Positions 42,476-50,579 of a stretch of 64,000 bases of DNA are shown piece by piece. This stretch comes from a virus. Made by a program: the position numbers and the translations under genes. Location: the IMG/VR virus record IMGVR_UViG_3300042261_001312, positions 124,001 through 188,000 of that record, one strand, 5' to 3'. The notes under the pieces were generated by a model. The model was not told where the DNA came from. It saw only the letters and a list, made by a program, of their open reading frames with translations, and did not search any database. The number at the start of each line of letters is the position of its first letter. The stretch's first letter is position 1.

Positions 42476-43222
42476 ATGGCTTTAATAACTAAATTAAACT
42501 TATCAAATTCGAAAGTTTATCAAGCAACTGGTGATACGCTAAATTTATCTGGCTCGGTTAACCATTGTTCAGACCAGTGGTTCACTTAGATATGGCGAAT
42601 TAAAAACATTTACAAATAAATATGATATTGTTGATGAAATTATGTAACTGGTTTAACCACTACATCAGGAGTTCAAACGACTAATAATGGTCTAACCAAA
42701 AATGGCACAAATGTTCAATTGGGTGGTGCTTTAACTGGTAATACTACAATTTCGGGTGCGTACACACTGAATATGTGTGGCGCAAAAATAAATTCGCAAT
42801 ATGGCTATCAAATCTGTGGGCATACAATTTTATGTATATCATGTCAAACATGGGGTTCAATCTTTCTTGGCTATCAAGCAGGTACGGCTACAACAACTGG
42901 TGTAAATAATACTGGTATAAACGGTGGTCTTACACGAATTACCAATGGTCAAGGAAACGTGGGTATTGGTTATTGTTCACTTTCACGTGTTACTAGCGGA
43001 AACTATAACGTTGGTTTAGGTTGGGGTGCGGGTATGAGTAATTGTGGTAGTTGGAATATTGCAATCGGTACTGAATCTATGTACATACAAATTGGCACAG
43101 GTAATTGTAACGTTGCTATTGGTACATGTGCAATATACGGTAACTGTACTGGTACTGATAATGTTGGATTAGGTACTAGTGCTCTTTATTCTAATCTTAA
43201 TTTTCTAATAAAAAATATATAA
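42476..43222 (+). pseudogene. Decayed tail fibre gene
   Basis: ATG 42476 begins a fibre-like N-terminus (KLNLSNSKVYQATGDTLNLSG) that hits TAG at 42587-42589. Fibre sequence then continues in other frames: LRYGELKTFTNKYDIVDEI, then YVTGLTTTSGVQTTNNGL and LGGALTGNTTISGAYTLN, then YadA-like repeats to a premature end at 43222. At least two frame changes and the missing C-terminus show it is broken. It lies directly after an intact fibre sharing the same modules, so recombination between repeats is the probable cause. Confidence 0.8.
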
Positions 43223-43247
43223 TATTGAGATTTTTTGATTTATCTTA

Positions 43248-43256
43248 GTATTTATA
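43248..43256 (+). promoter_or_regulatory. GTATTTATA motif before the GT9 gene
   Basis: Exact GTATTTATA, 48 nt before ATG 43296, in the short gap after the fibre relic. Confidence 0.45.
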
Positions 43257-43295
43257 AAAAAGTATAAAAATTTATAATCAAATAAACTTTAAAAA

Positions 43296-44198
43296 ATGGA
43301 AAACGACAGAATTAGTGATAACGATAAATATATTATCTTTCATAGCGAAGGTGGACAGGGTAAGCAAATTCAGGCGACTGCAGTAATTAGAGCAATAAAG
43401 AAAAAATATCCAGATAGAAAAATTGTTTGGGTTACATCATGGGATGCGCCTGCATTTGGTAATCCAAATGTGTTTAGGTTTTTTTCACACGGAGAAGTGA
43501 GGTATTTCAAAGATTACATCAAAGATGATACAATCATAATGAAGCATGATCCATATAATGAAACGGATCATATTTTAAGAAAAGAGCATCTAACTGAAAC
43601 TTGGTGTAAAATGTTTGACATTCCTTTTGATGGAAGTAAACCAGAGTTGTTTTTAAACCCCAGAGAACTCGAAATTGCGAAGGATAAGATTAAACCAGAT
43701 GGTAGACCAATTATGCTAATACAAACGCATGGTGGTTCTCCTACGACACAATACTCCAAAAAATCTTGGTATAGAGATATGCCGATTGAGATCGCACAAA
43801 AACTTGTGAATTATTTCGCCAAATCATATAGAATTTTACATATTAGAATGCCAGAACAGCCTGCTTTGCAAAATACCGAAGCATTGAATTTACCATTAAG
43901 AGAATTATATGGCGTATTTCCATTATCATCAAAAAGATTATTTATTGATAGTTTCGCCGCACATGCTGCACGTGCACTTGATTTACAAAGCACGGTTTGT
44001 TGGATAGGCAATTCATCTAAAGTATTTGGATATGAAGAACATATCAACGTACAACCAAATGCAAATATTATTAATAAATTTGATAAATATACATATTTGG
44101 TTGATGATATTTCTGGTCAAATTCAACAATTTCCATATGATACAGTTAATCTTTTCGATATTAACAAAATTATTGAAGCAGTGAATAAACAAAAATAA
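43296..44198 (+). CDS. Glycosyltransferase family 9 (heptosyltransferase-like)
   Basis: A 300-residue GT-B enzyme. IIFHSEGGQGKQIQATAVIRAIKKKYP is the N-terminal GT9 pattern; LIQTHGGSPTTQYSKKSW begins the second domain; SSKRLFIDSFAAHAARALDLQSTVCWIGNS is the donor-binding region with the D-S/F-x-x-x-H-A-A-x-A-L signature. Family members transfer heptose from ADP-heptose to LPS or to serine residues of adhesins (TibC/Aah type). Here it is embedded among fibre genes, and an ADP-heptose cassette lies at 18.7-20.3 kb. It has its own motif and terminator. Confidence 0.7.
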   Translation: MENDRISDNDKYIIFHSEGGQGKQIQATAVIRAIKKKYPDRKIVWVTSWDAPAFGNPNVFRFFSHGEVRYFKDYIKDDTIIMKHDPYNETDHILRKEHLTETWCKMFDIPFDGSKPELFLNPRELEIAKDKIKPDGRPIMLIQTHGGSPTTQYSKKSWYRDMPIEIAQKLVNYFAKSYRILHIRMPEQPALQNTEALNLPLRELYGVFPLSSKRLFIDSFAAHAARALDLQSTVCWIGNSSKVFGYEEHINVQPNANIINKFDKYTYLVDDISGQIQQFPYDTVNLFDINKIIEAVNKQK

Positions 44199-44218
44199 CA
44201 AATTGTCATAGTTTTTTA

Positions 44219-44247
44219 AAATCCCGTCAAATTTGGCGGGATTTTTT
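44219..44247 (+). terminator. Intrinsic terminator after the GT9 gene
   Basis: AATCCCG (44220-44226) pairs with CGGGATT (44237-44243), followed by TTTTTT. Confidence 0.9.
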
Positions 44248-44266
44248 GTTACATATAAATTGAAAA

Positions 44267-44275
44267 GTATTTATA
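44267..44275 (+). promoter_or_regulatory. GTATTTATA motif before the 964-residue fibre
   Basis: Exact GTATTTATA after the terminator; 17 nt before a tiny reading frame at 44284 and 106 nt before the fibre start at 44373. Confidence 0.45.
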
Positions 44276-44283
44276 GGTAAAAT

Positions 44284-44352
44284 ATGTCAATTAATAAGAT
44301 TATATCGAATCAATTTAATGAGATTCTTTACTTTACAAAACTATTTATTTAA
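44284..44352 (+). CDS. Possible 22-residue leader peptide
   Basis: ATG 44284 to TAA 44350-44352, at the usual distance from the late motif. No family, and it may be a chance frame or a relic of a deleted fibre gene start. Confidence 0.2.
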   Translation: MSINKIISNQFNEILYFTKLFI

Positions 44353-44372
44353 TATATACAAAAACAAATCGT

Positions 44373-47267
44373 ATGGCAATTTCAATTGATACAAAACTGA
44401 ATTTAAATAACAATAAATTTGAACAATGTGTAGGTGATACAATGATTTTATCTGGATGTACAGATATTCATGGCACATTTCAGGTTTCAAGTGGCGCAAC
44501 ACTATCTATATTACCCAATCGTGGAAATGGAAAGGTATTAACTTCTGATGCAAGTGGAAATGCTACTTGGCAAACTCCTGCACCAAGTGGTATTTTAACA
44601 GCAAATAATGGTTTAAATGTTATTGATTCAAACGTTCGTTTAGGCGGTGCTTTAACTGGAAATACTTCGATTACTGGTGCTTATACATTAAATATTTGCA
44701 ATGGTGCTAAATTAAATACTACTTGTGGCTATCAAATTTCAGGAACTACCATCCTTAGAACTGCACCAAATACAATTAGCAGTGTTTATATTGGTTGTAA
44801 TGCAGGTAATAACACCTCAACTGGAACAAATAATTTTGTAATGGGATGGAATGCACTTGCATGCAATACAACGGGTGGTGATAATCTTGCGATTGGTTTG
44901 ATGGCTCTTAATAATAATACAACGGGTGGCGAAAATATTGCAATTGGTCGCCAATCTCTTAATAGTAATACTTGTGGTTGGGATAATACTGCGATAGGTA
45001 GTCAAGCACTTTATAAAAATACCACTGCATGTAATAACATTGCAATCGGTCCGCAAGCACTTCAAAATAATACCACAACTAGTAATAATATTGCAATTGG
45101 TGCTACTGCACTTTATAGCAATACTGGGGGAACAAATAATATCGGTTTGGGATATCAATCGCTTTATTGTAATACAACTGGTTGTAATAATATTGCAAAT
45201 GGTTATTCTGCACTTATGTGCAATACAATTGGTTGCAATAACATTGCAATGAGTTATCAAGCACTTAGGTGTAACACAACTGGTAATAATAACGTTGCAT
45301 TAGGTTGTCAAGCACTTATGTGTAATACAACTGGTTGTAATAATATTGCAAATGGTTATCAAGCACTTTATAGTAATACTAGTGGTTGTGCTAATACTGC
45401 AATCGGATTTCAGGCATTATATTCTAATTTAACTGGATGTAATAACTTTGCTGTTGGTTATATGGCATTACGTAATAGCACAACAGGAAGTAATAACATC
45501 GCCAATGGTTTCAATGCATTGCGTTTCAATACAACAGGAAGTAATAATATTGCCAATGGTTTATGTGCATTATATTGCAACACTGGTGGCACATATAATA
45601 TTGCAATGGGTCAATATGCTCTATATGGTAATACGTGTGGTACACATAACACTGCAATGGGTGTGTATACTTTATATTGTAATACTTGTGGGTGTAATAA
45701 TTTTGCTGCAGGGTATTATGCACTTCATAGTAATACAACTGGTAGTTATAATATTGCATTAGGCTATACTGCATTATATTCCAATACAGGTGGCACACAT
45801 AATATTGCCAATGGATACCAAGCACTTTATAGTAATACTAAAGGAAATTATAATATTGCTTTAGGATGTAATGCATTATGTGCTAATACTTGTGGTTGTT
45901 ATAATGTTGCATTGAGTAGTGGTGCATTAAATAATAATACGAGTGGAAATAATAATCTTGCCGCTGGACACCAAGCACTTTATAGTAATACTTGTGGCTG
46001 TCTTAACACTGCAATTGGTTGTCAGGCATTATATTCAAATAAAGTTGGAAGTAACAATTTTGCAGTAGGCTATCAATCACTTTTTGGTAATACTAGTGGT
46101 TGTACTAATAGTGCAATAGGATATCAAGCATTGCGTTATAATACAATTGGTAGTGATAATTTTGCAATTGGCAATCAAGCACTTTATTATAATACTGGTG
46201 GTACAAGTAATACTGCTATTGGATATAATGCTTTATTCTATAATACGAAAGGAACTGATAATATCGCAATTGGCTGTCAAGCACTTAATTGTAATATTGG
46301 TGGTACAAATAATATTGGATTGGGTTATAGTACATTATATTCCAATAAAAATGGTAGTAACAATTTTGCAAGTGGCTATGCTTCTCTTTATTGTAATACT
46401 GGTGGTACTGGTAATGTTGCAATAGGTGGTTATACATTATTTGCCAACACGAAGGGAAATTATAATGTTTCGATTGGTTATGCGACAATGCGTAACAACA
46501 CGAATGGATGTTATAACGTTGCAGCAGGATATAACTCGTTGTGTAAAAATACAAGTGGTTGTCATAATGTTGCGATAGGCAATTTAGCATTACAAGGAAA
46601 CACGATTGGTTCTAGTAATTTTGCCATAGGCTCTGCTGCGCTTTATAGTAACACGGGAGGTACGGATAATATAGCAATCGGCTCTTCTGCATTATTTTTA
46701 AATTCAAAGGGAACTAATAATATTGCATTAGGTTGTCAAGCGGGTTATTTAAATATAACTGGGAATAGTAGTGTATTTATCGGAACTTGTGCAGGTTACA
46801 ACGAAACCAAGTCAAATAGATTATATATTGCCAATTCATCAACAACTTCGTTGATCTATGGCGAATTTGATAATAAGATAGTTAAGGTTGATGGGTGTAT
46901 GTGTATCACCAAATTACCTGCAAAAAGTACTGAAACAAATGTGGTGTTTATTGATACTGCAGGTAAATTAAGTTCAGGTGCTACAAGTGGTGGCAGTAGT
47001 TTAACTGTATCTATAATTACTGGTGCAACAAATGCAGTTAAGAACTATTTATATGTGTTAACCGCATCTTTGACATTAACATTGCCAGCATCACCATCGG
47101 ATGGGGATTCATTAAAAGTATCTAACTTATCAAATACTACGACAAGTGTATTGGGTAGAAATGGTAATAAAATTATGGGACTGTCTGAAGACCTGACAAT
47201 TGATAAATTAAACGCAGGATTTGAAGTAATTTACACAGGTTCTGCATATGGATGGGTTATAATTTAA
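44373..47267 (+). CDS. Tail fibre with very long YadA-like repeat array
   Basis: A 964-residue fibre. Residues ~1-75 are the shared attachment-type N-terminus (KLNLNNNKFEQCVGDTMILSG). A NNGL...LGGALTGNTSITGAYTLN module follows near residues 75-130. From about 145 to 800 there are roughly 35-40 copies of a 17-residue unit of the form AL(Y)xNTTGCNNIAIGxQ, many with a Cys in the TGC position. A SRLYIAN...LIYGEFDNKIVKVDG module and a small C-terminal beta domain complete it. No S74 chaperone domain is seen. Confidence 0.85.
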   Translation: MAISIDTKLNLNNNKFEQCVGDTMILSGCTDIHGTFQVSSGATLSILPNRGNGKVLTSDASGNATWQTPAPSGILTANNGLNVIDSNVRLGGALTGNTSITGAYTLNICNGAKLNTTCGYQISGTTILRTAPNTISSVYIGCNAGNNTSTGTNNFVMGWNALACNTTGGDNLAIGLMALNNNTTGGENIAIGRQSLNSNTCGWDNTAIGSQALYKNTTACNNIAIGPQALQNNTTTSNNIAIGATALYSNTGGTNNIGLGYQSLYCNTTGCNNIANGYSALMCNTIGCNNIAMSYQALRCNTTGNNNVALGCQALMCNTTGCNNIANGYQALYSNTSGCANTAIGFQALYSNLTGCNNFAVGYMALRNSTTGSNNIANGFNALRFNTTGSNNIANGLCALYCNTGGTYNIAMGQYALYGNTCGTHNTAMGVYTLYCNTCGCNNFAAGYYALHSNTTGSYNIALGYTALYSNTGGTHNIANGYQALYSNTKGNYNIALGCNALCANTCGCYNVALSSGALNNNTSGNNNLAAGHQALYSNTCGCLNTAIGCQALYSNKVGSNNFAVGYQSLFGNTSGCTNSAIGYQALRYNTIGSDNFAIGNQALYYNTGGTSNTAIGYNALFYNTKGTDNIAIGCQALNCNIGGTNNIGLGYSTLYSNKNGSNNFASGYASLYCNTGGTGNVAIGGYTLFANTKGNYNVSIGYATMRNNTNGCYNVAAGYNSLCKNTSGCHNVAIGNLALQGNTIGSSNFAIGSAALYSNTGGTDNIAIGSSALFLNSKGTNNIALGCQAGYLNITGNSSVFIGTCAGYNETKSNRLYIANSSTTSLIYGEFDNKIVKVDGCMCITKLPAKSTETNVVFIDTAGKLSSGATSGGSSLTVSIITGATNAVKNYLYVLTASLTLTLPASPSDGDSLKVSNLSNTTTSVLGRNGNKIMGLSEDLTIDKLNAGFEVIYTGSAYGWVII
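44800..46790 (+). repeat. In-frame array of ~51-bp repeats (YadA-like)
   Basis: Degenerate tandem units encoding 17-residue repeats. The DNA is also repetitive (AATAATATTGCAA, CAAGCACTTTATAGTAATAC), so homologous recombination within and between fibres is likely. Confidence 0.85.
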
Positions 47268-47290
47268 TATATAACTGAAAATATTAATAT

Positions 47291-48286
47291 ATGAGCAAAA
47301 TAAGTCAATTATTTGGTATTTTACCAACAAAAAGAAAAATATTTTCATCTGGTAATGCTATTATTGGTACTGGTGCAACAAATACACAGTCATATGGGTA
47401 TCAAATTGCACAACCACCATTTGGTTTTATAAATTCTGCATATGGAAACAATAAGTTTGTGACTTGTACAACTACTACTTCACAAACGTATTATATGAAT
47501 AGCGGTGGAACTATTTGGACTGCTGGCGGTACGTTGCCTACAAGTCAAATAAATACAATGATTGCATTTGGTGCTGGATTGTTCGTTATAATTCAAGGTA
47601 GTGATAATACAACATATTTTACTTCTCCTGATGGGGCAACTTGGACAAGTAGAACTTTAACTAATTATAGTAACGTATATTCATATATAACATTTGTTGG
47701 TGGTTTATTTTTTCTATACAATAATGCTGCGAGATTGTTAACATCGACAGATGGTATAAATTGGACACTTTCGGCAATTTTATTCACCAATACAGTATGT
47801 TATACGGGAGGATTGTATATCGCAACAGTGTTGTATAGTAAAACATATTATACATCACCAACAGCGGCTAATGGCACATGGACAACAAGAACTATTAATG
47901 TTGGAACATATAATGTAAATTATCTAGGCAGTGCTCTAAGTAGTAGTAGCATATTGGCAGCATATTTAACTAACTATACTAGTATTCCCTATCTATTATT
48001 TACAACAAGTGATGGCATAACTTGGACATATAGAGCAGATGTTGGAACATACATGGGAATTAATCAAGGTGGGTATTTTTCACCAAATTTTGTAATTTGG
48101 TATGGAAGTTATGTGCTTTTTTCATCGGATGGAATTTCATGGAAATTATTTACAATGCCGTCTACAATTCTTGCACCCGGGATATATATGATAAGTGGTG
48201 GCAATGGACTTGTGTTTAATAATAGCGGTAGTATAACAAATTTTATAAATTTTAATGGATACGAAATTGTATACGAAAGACAATAA
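47291..48286 (+). CDS. Beta-propeller-like adhesin/fibre-tip protein A
   Basis: A 331-residue protein of Thr/Ser/Tyr-rich beta repeats with recurrent S-x-DG-x-x-W-T units (TSPDGATWTSR, TSTDGINWTLS, TSDGITWTYR), the BNR/Asp-box style of beta-propellers. The N-terminus (ISQLFGILPTKRKIFSSG) and C-terminus (EIVYERQ) match the next gene, so the two are paralogues. Probably a receptor-binding tip; no catalytic residues of sialidases are evident. Confidence 0.6.
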   Translation: MSKISQLFGILPTKRKIFSSGNAIIGTGATNTQSYGYQIAQPPFGFINSAYGNNKFVTCTTTTSQTYYMNSGGTIWTAGGTLPTSQINTMIAFGAGLFVIIQGSDNTTYFTSPDGATWTSRTLTNYSNVYSYITFVGGLFFLYNNAARLLTSTDGINWTLSAILFTNTVCYTGGLYIATVLYSKTYYTSPTAANGTWTTRTINVGTYNVNYLGSALSSSSILAAYLTNYTSIPYLLFTTSDGITWTYRADVGTYMGINQGGYFSPNFVIWYGSYVLFSSDGISWKLFTMPSTILAPGIYMISGGNGLVFNNSGSITNFINFNGYEIVYERQ

Positions 48287-48292
48287 TTAATT

Positions 48293-49348
48293 ATGGCAAC
48301 ACTATCAAATTTAAGCGGAATATCGCAGACAAAGCGCAATATATTTGCGAATAATCCAGCCACAATTGGAAACCCAATATTAACAGATTCTTTGGGGGCA
48401 ACGTTACATTCACTAAATTATAGCAGGAATTATACTGCTGCCACATATGGTAATGGGTTCTACGTATTCGGAGGAATGAATGATGAAGCAGGTTATGAAG
48501 GATATGTTAATTATTCAGATGGAACTAATTGGACTGGATTTTGGGGTGCAGCAGGTACATATTATCCATATATTGCATTTGGTGCTGGCAGACATCTTAT
48601 TGCATCAAATTCTACTACGGCGGGATATTATTCTGCAACATATGGTGCGGTTTATGGTACTACATTTCCTGCAACCCCATCAGGATTATATTTCTTAAAT
48701 AATCAATTTATTCTTACTTCTGGAAGTAACATATATACATCTGCAGACGGTATAACTTGGAGTTCAGCCAAAGCAACTCCAGCGTCCTTTGTTAAAGTGG
48801 GATATGGTAATGGATTATATATTGGAACGGATAATGCATATCCAAGAGTATTTACCTCAACAGATTTAACAACATGGTCAACTAGAAATTTTGCTAATTT
48901 TTCATATCCTTCATTTCAGTCTTATTGTGTGGCATATGGTAATGGAAAATATGTTGTATTGGGTAATACGTGGTATTATGCAACAACAACAAATGCATTT
49001 TATTCAACAGATGGAATAAATTGGACTGTAACAACAATGCCTCAATCAAGAGGATGGAGAAGTGTCGTATATGCCAATAATTGTTTTGTGGCTGTTGGTG
49101 CGAGTGCAGGTCAAATTGGTTCAAATACGGCAACAGGACCGAGTTATTACGTAGCATATTCACCTGATGGCATAAATTGGTCGAGTAAAAAAACTACAAT
49201 TAGAGCAGACTGGGGATTTGTTAATTATATAAATTCAAAATACATATTAATGCCTGAGACAATTTATGTTGACGATAGTACTGTCGGAAAAGGTAATGCT
49301 GCATATTGGATGGATGCAACTGCAATGGAAGTTGTATATCAAGTATAA
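48293..49348 (+). CDS. Beta-propeller-like adhesin/fibre-tip protein B
   Basis: A 351-residue paralogue of the preceding gene, six bases downstream. Asp-box-like units include YSDGTNWTG, TSADGITWSS, YSTDGINWTV and YSPDGINWSSK. It shares LSGISQTKRNIFANN at the start and EVVYQV at the end. The two may give alternative host specificities. Confidence 0.6.
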   Translation: MATLSNLSGISQTKRNIFANNPATIGNPILTDSLGATLHSLNYSRNYTAATYGNGFYVFGGMNDEAGYEGYVNYSDGTNWTGFWGAAGTYYPYIAFGAGRHLIASNSTTAGYYSATYGAVYGTTFPATPSGLYFLNNQFILTSGSNIYTSADGITWSSAKATPASFVKVGYGNGLYIGTDNAYPRVFTSTDLTTWSTRNFANFSYPSFQSYCVAYGNGKYVVLGNTWYYATTTNAFYSTDGINWTVTTMPQSRGWRSVVYANNCFVAVGASAGQIGSNTATGPSYYVAYSPDGINWSSKKTTIRADWGFVNYINSKYILMPETIYVDDSTVGKGNAAYWMDATAMEVVYQV

Positions 49349-49378
49349 AATAATTTAAAAACAAAAAAATAGAAAAAT

Positions 49379-49795
49379 ATGAGTTATTCATTTGACATTT
49401 ATGGATGGTATTCCGAAGAAGAAATAGTTGGAAGAACCACAAAAATTGCTCCACCACCATGTGGTGAAAAAGTTGTAGGAGAACCTTATCCTAATTTTAC
49501 TGGATATGATTGGATGTTATTACCTTACGTTGAACCAATTCCACCTGAACCTGCAATGCTAAAAGTATTAACACCACTACAATTCTTAAATAGATTTACT
49601 GATGATGAAGCAAAAGCAATATTGGCATTGTCGAAAACAAATCCTGATGTGGAACTTTGGTGGATTAAATATAATAAAGCATTGGATATTGATTTAACTG
49701 ATTCGCAGACAATTAGTGGAGTTCGAGCACTTGAATTATTAGGTGTTATTGCGCAAGGTCGTGCCAACGAAATATTAAAAGTATTTCCTGCATAA
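49379..49795 (+). CDS. Small fibre-associated protein (tail fibre assembly-like)
   Basis: A 138-residue protein. The N-terminal half is Pro/Gly-rich (APPPCGEKVVGEPYPNF). The C-terminal half is helical: TPLQFLNRFTDDEAKAILALS...LWWIKYNKALDIDLTDSQT, a pattern common in small proteins encoded next to tail fibres. It probably assists fibre folding or attachment. Assignment is by style and position. Confidence 0.5.
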   Translation: MSYSFDIYGWYSEEEIVGRTTKIAPPPCGEKVVGEPYPNFTGYDWMLLPYVEPIPPEPAMLKVLTPLQFLNRFTDDEAKAILALSKTNPDVELWWIKYNKALDIDLTDSQTISGVRALELLGVIAQGRANEILKVFPA

Positions 49796-49851
49796 TGAAT
49801 GTGTGTTGATAAAAATTAATGATGCATTTAATACTTAATTGATATCAGCCA

Positions 49852-49860
49852 GTATTTATG
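49852..49860 (+). promoter_or_regulatory. GTATTTATG motif
   Basis: GTATTTATG, 46 nt before ATG 49898 with an A-rich leader. Confidence 0.4.
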
Positions 49861-49897
49861 TAAAAATAATAACAATAAAAACAATAAAAAAATAAAG

Positions 49898-50185
49898 ATG
49901 GGATTAATTAGCAGTTACTATAACAGACAGTTTGACCTTACCATTACTGATTGTTATTGGAAAATAGAACCTATTGATGGTATTATTGGCGGTAAAGAAA
50001 ATCTAAGAGTAAGAATAAGTTGCTATAAAAATAAGGATGTTGCTGATAGTAGTAATAATATTTATAAGTATAGTGATTTTATTTTTCAATTTGTACCTGA
50101 TTTAAATTCTACTTATAACTTCATTGCACAAGCATATATTTTTGCAAAATCATTACCTGAATTTAGTGATGCTGTTGATGCGTAA
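49898..50185 (+). CDS. Small hypothetical protein in the fibre cluster
   Basis: A 95-residue soluble protein (TITDCYWKIEPIDGIIGGKENLRVRIS), beta-rich in the first half and helical at the end (AQAYIFAKSLPEFSDAVDA). No family recognised. The Y-W-K-I-E...K..L-R-V style is common in small phage virion proteins. It has its own late motif. Confidence 0.55.
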   Translation: MGLISSYYNRQFDLTITDCYWKIEPIDGIIGGKENLRVRISCYKNKDVADSSNNIYKYSDFIFQFVPDLNSTYNFIAQAYIFAKSLPEFSDAVDA

Positions 50186-50198
50186 TTAACATCAATCA

Positions 50199-50207
50199 GT
50201 ATTTATA
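50199..50207 (+). promoter_or_regulatory. GTATTTATA motif
   Basis: Exact GTATTTATA, 25 nt before ATG 50224. Confidence 0.5.
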
Positions 50208-50223
50208 TTAAAAAATTTACATC

Positions 50224-50469
50224 ATGTTAGAAAGTACAGACATAAATGTTCAAAACCCTAAATTTGAACCAGTAACATTAATTCATACGTATTCAGAAAC
50301 TGAATATTATATAGGCGTTTCAAATAACGGTCATGATACCAGCAGAGAAATTTGGCAAATAAAAAAAATGTCTAAAGTTGGTGATGTTTGGTATGTAACT
50401 CAATTTCCAAACGGAAGCCAATTGTTTAATTATGTTTGGGATAATAGATTGATATATACGTATATATAA
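50224..50469 (+). CDS. Small hypothetical protein in the fibre cluster
   Basis: An 81-residue beta-rich protein (TLIHTYSETEYYIGVSNNG, EIWQIKKMSKVGDVWYVTQFPNGSQLFNYVW). No family recognised. It has its own late motif and terminator, so it is a single-gene transcription unit. Confidence 0.55.
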   Translation: MLESTDINVQNPKFEPVTLIHTYSETEYYIGVSNNGHDTSREIWQIKKMSKVGDVWYVTQFPNGSQLFNYVWDNRLIYTYI

Positions 50470-50490
50470 AATGAAATAATTATTGATATT

Positions 50491-50521
50491 TTAAAGGATG
50501 AAAATTTTTCATCCTTTTTTT
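50491..50521 (+). terminator. Intrinsic terminator
   Basis: AAAGGATGAAA pairs with TTTCATCCTTT (50491-50513), followed by a T run. Confidence 0.85.
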
Positions 50522-50549
50522 ATTTGTTGTATTAATTAAAAACTTTCTT

Positions 50550-50558
50550 GTATTTATT
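50550..50558 (+). promoter_or_regulatory. GTATTTATT motif before the S74-bearing fibre
   Basis: GTATTTATT, 30 nt before ATG 50580, just after a terminator. Confidence 0.5.
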
Positions 50559-50579
50559 ATAAACACTAAAACATAATTT

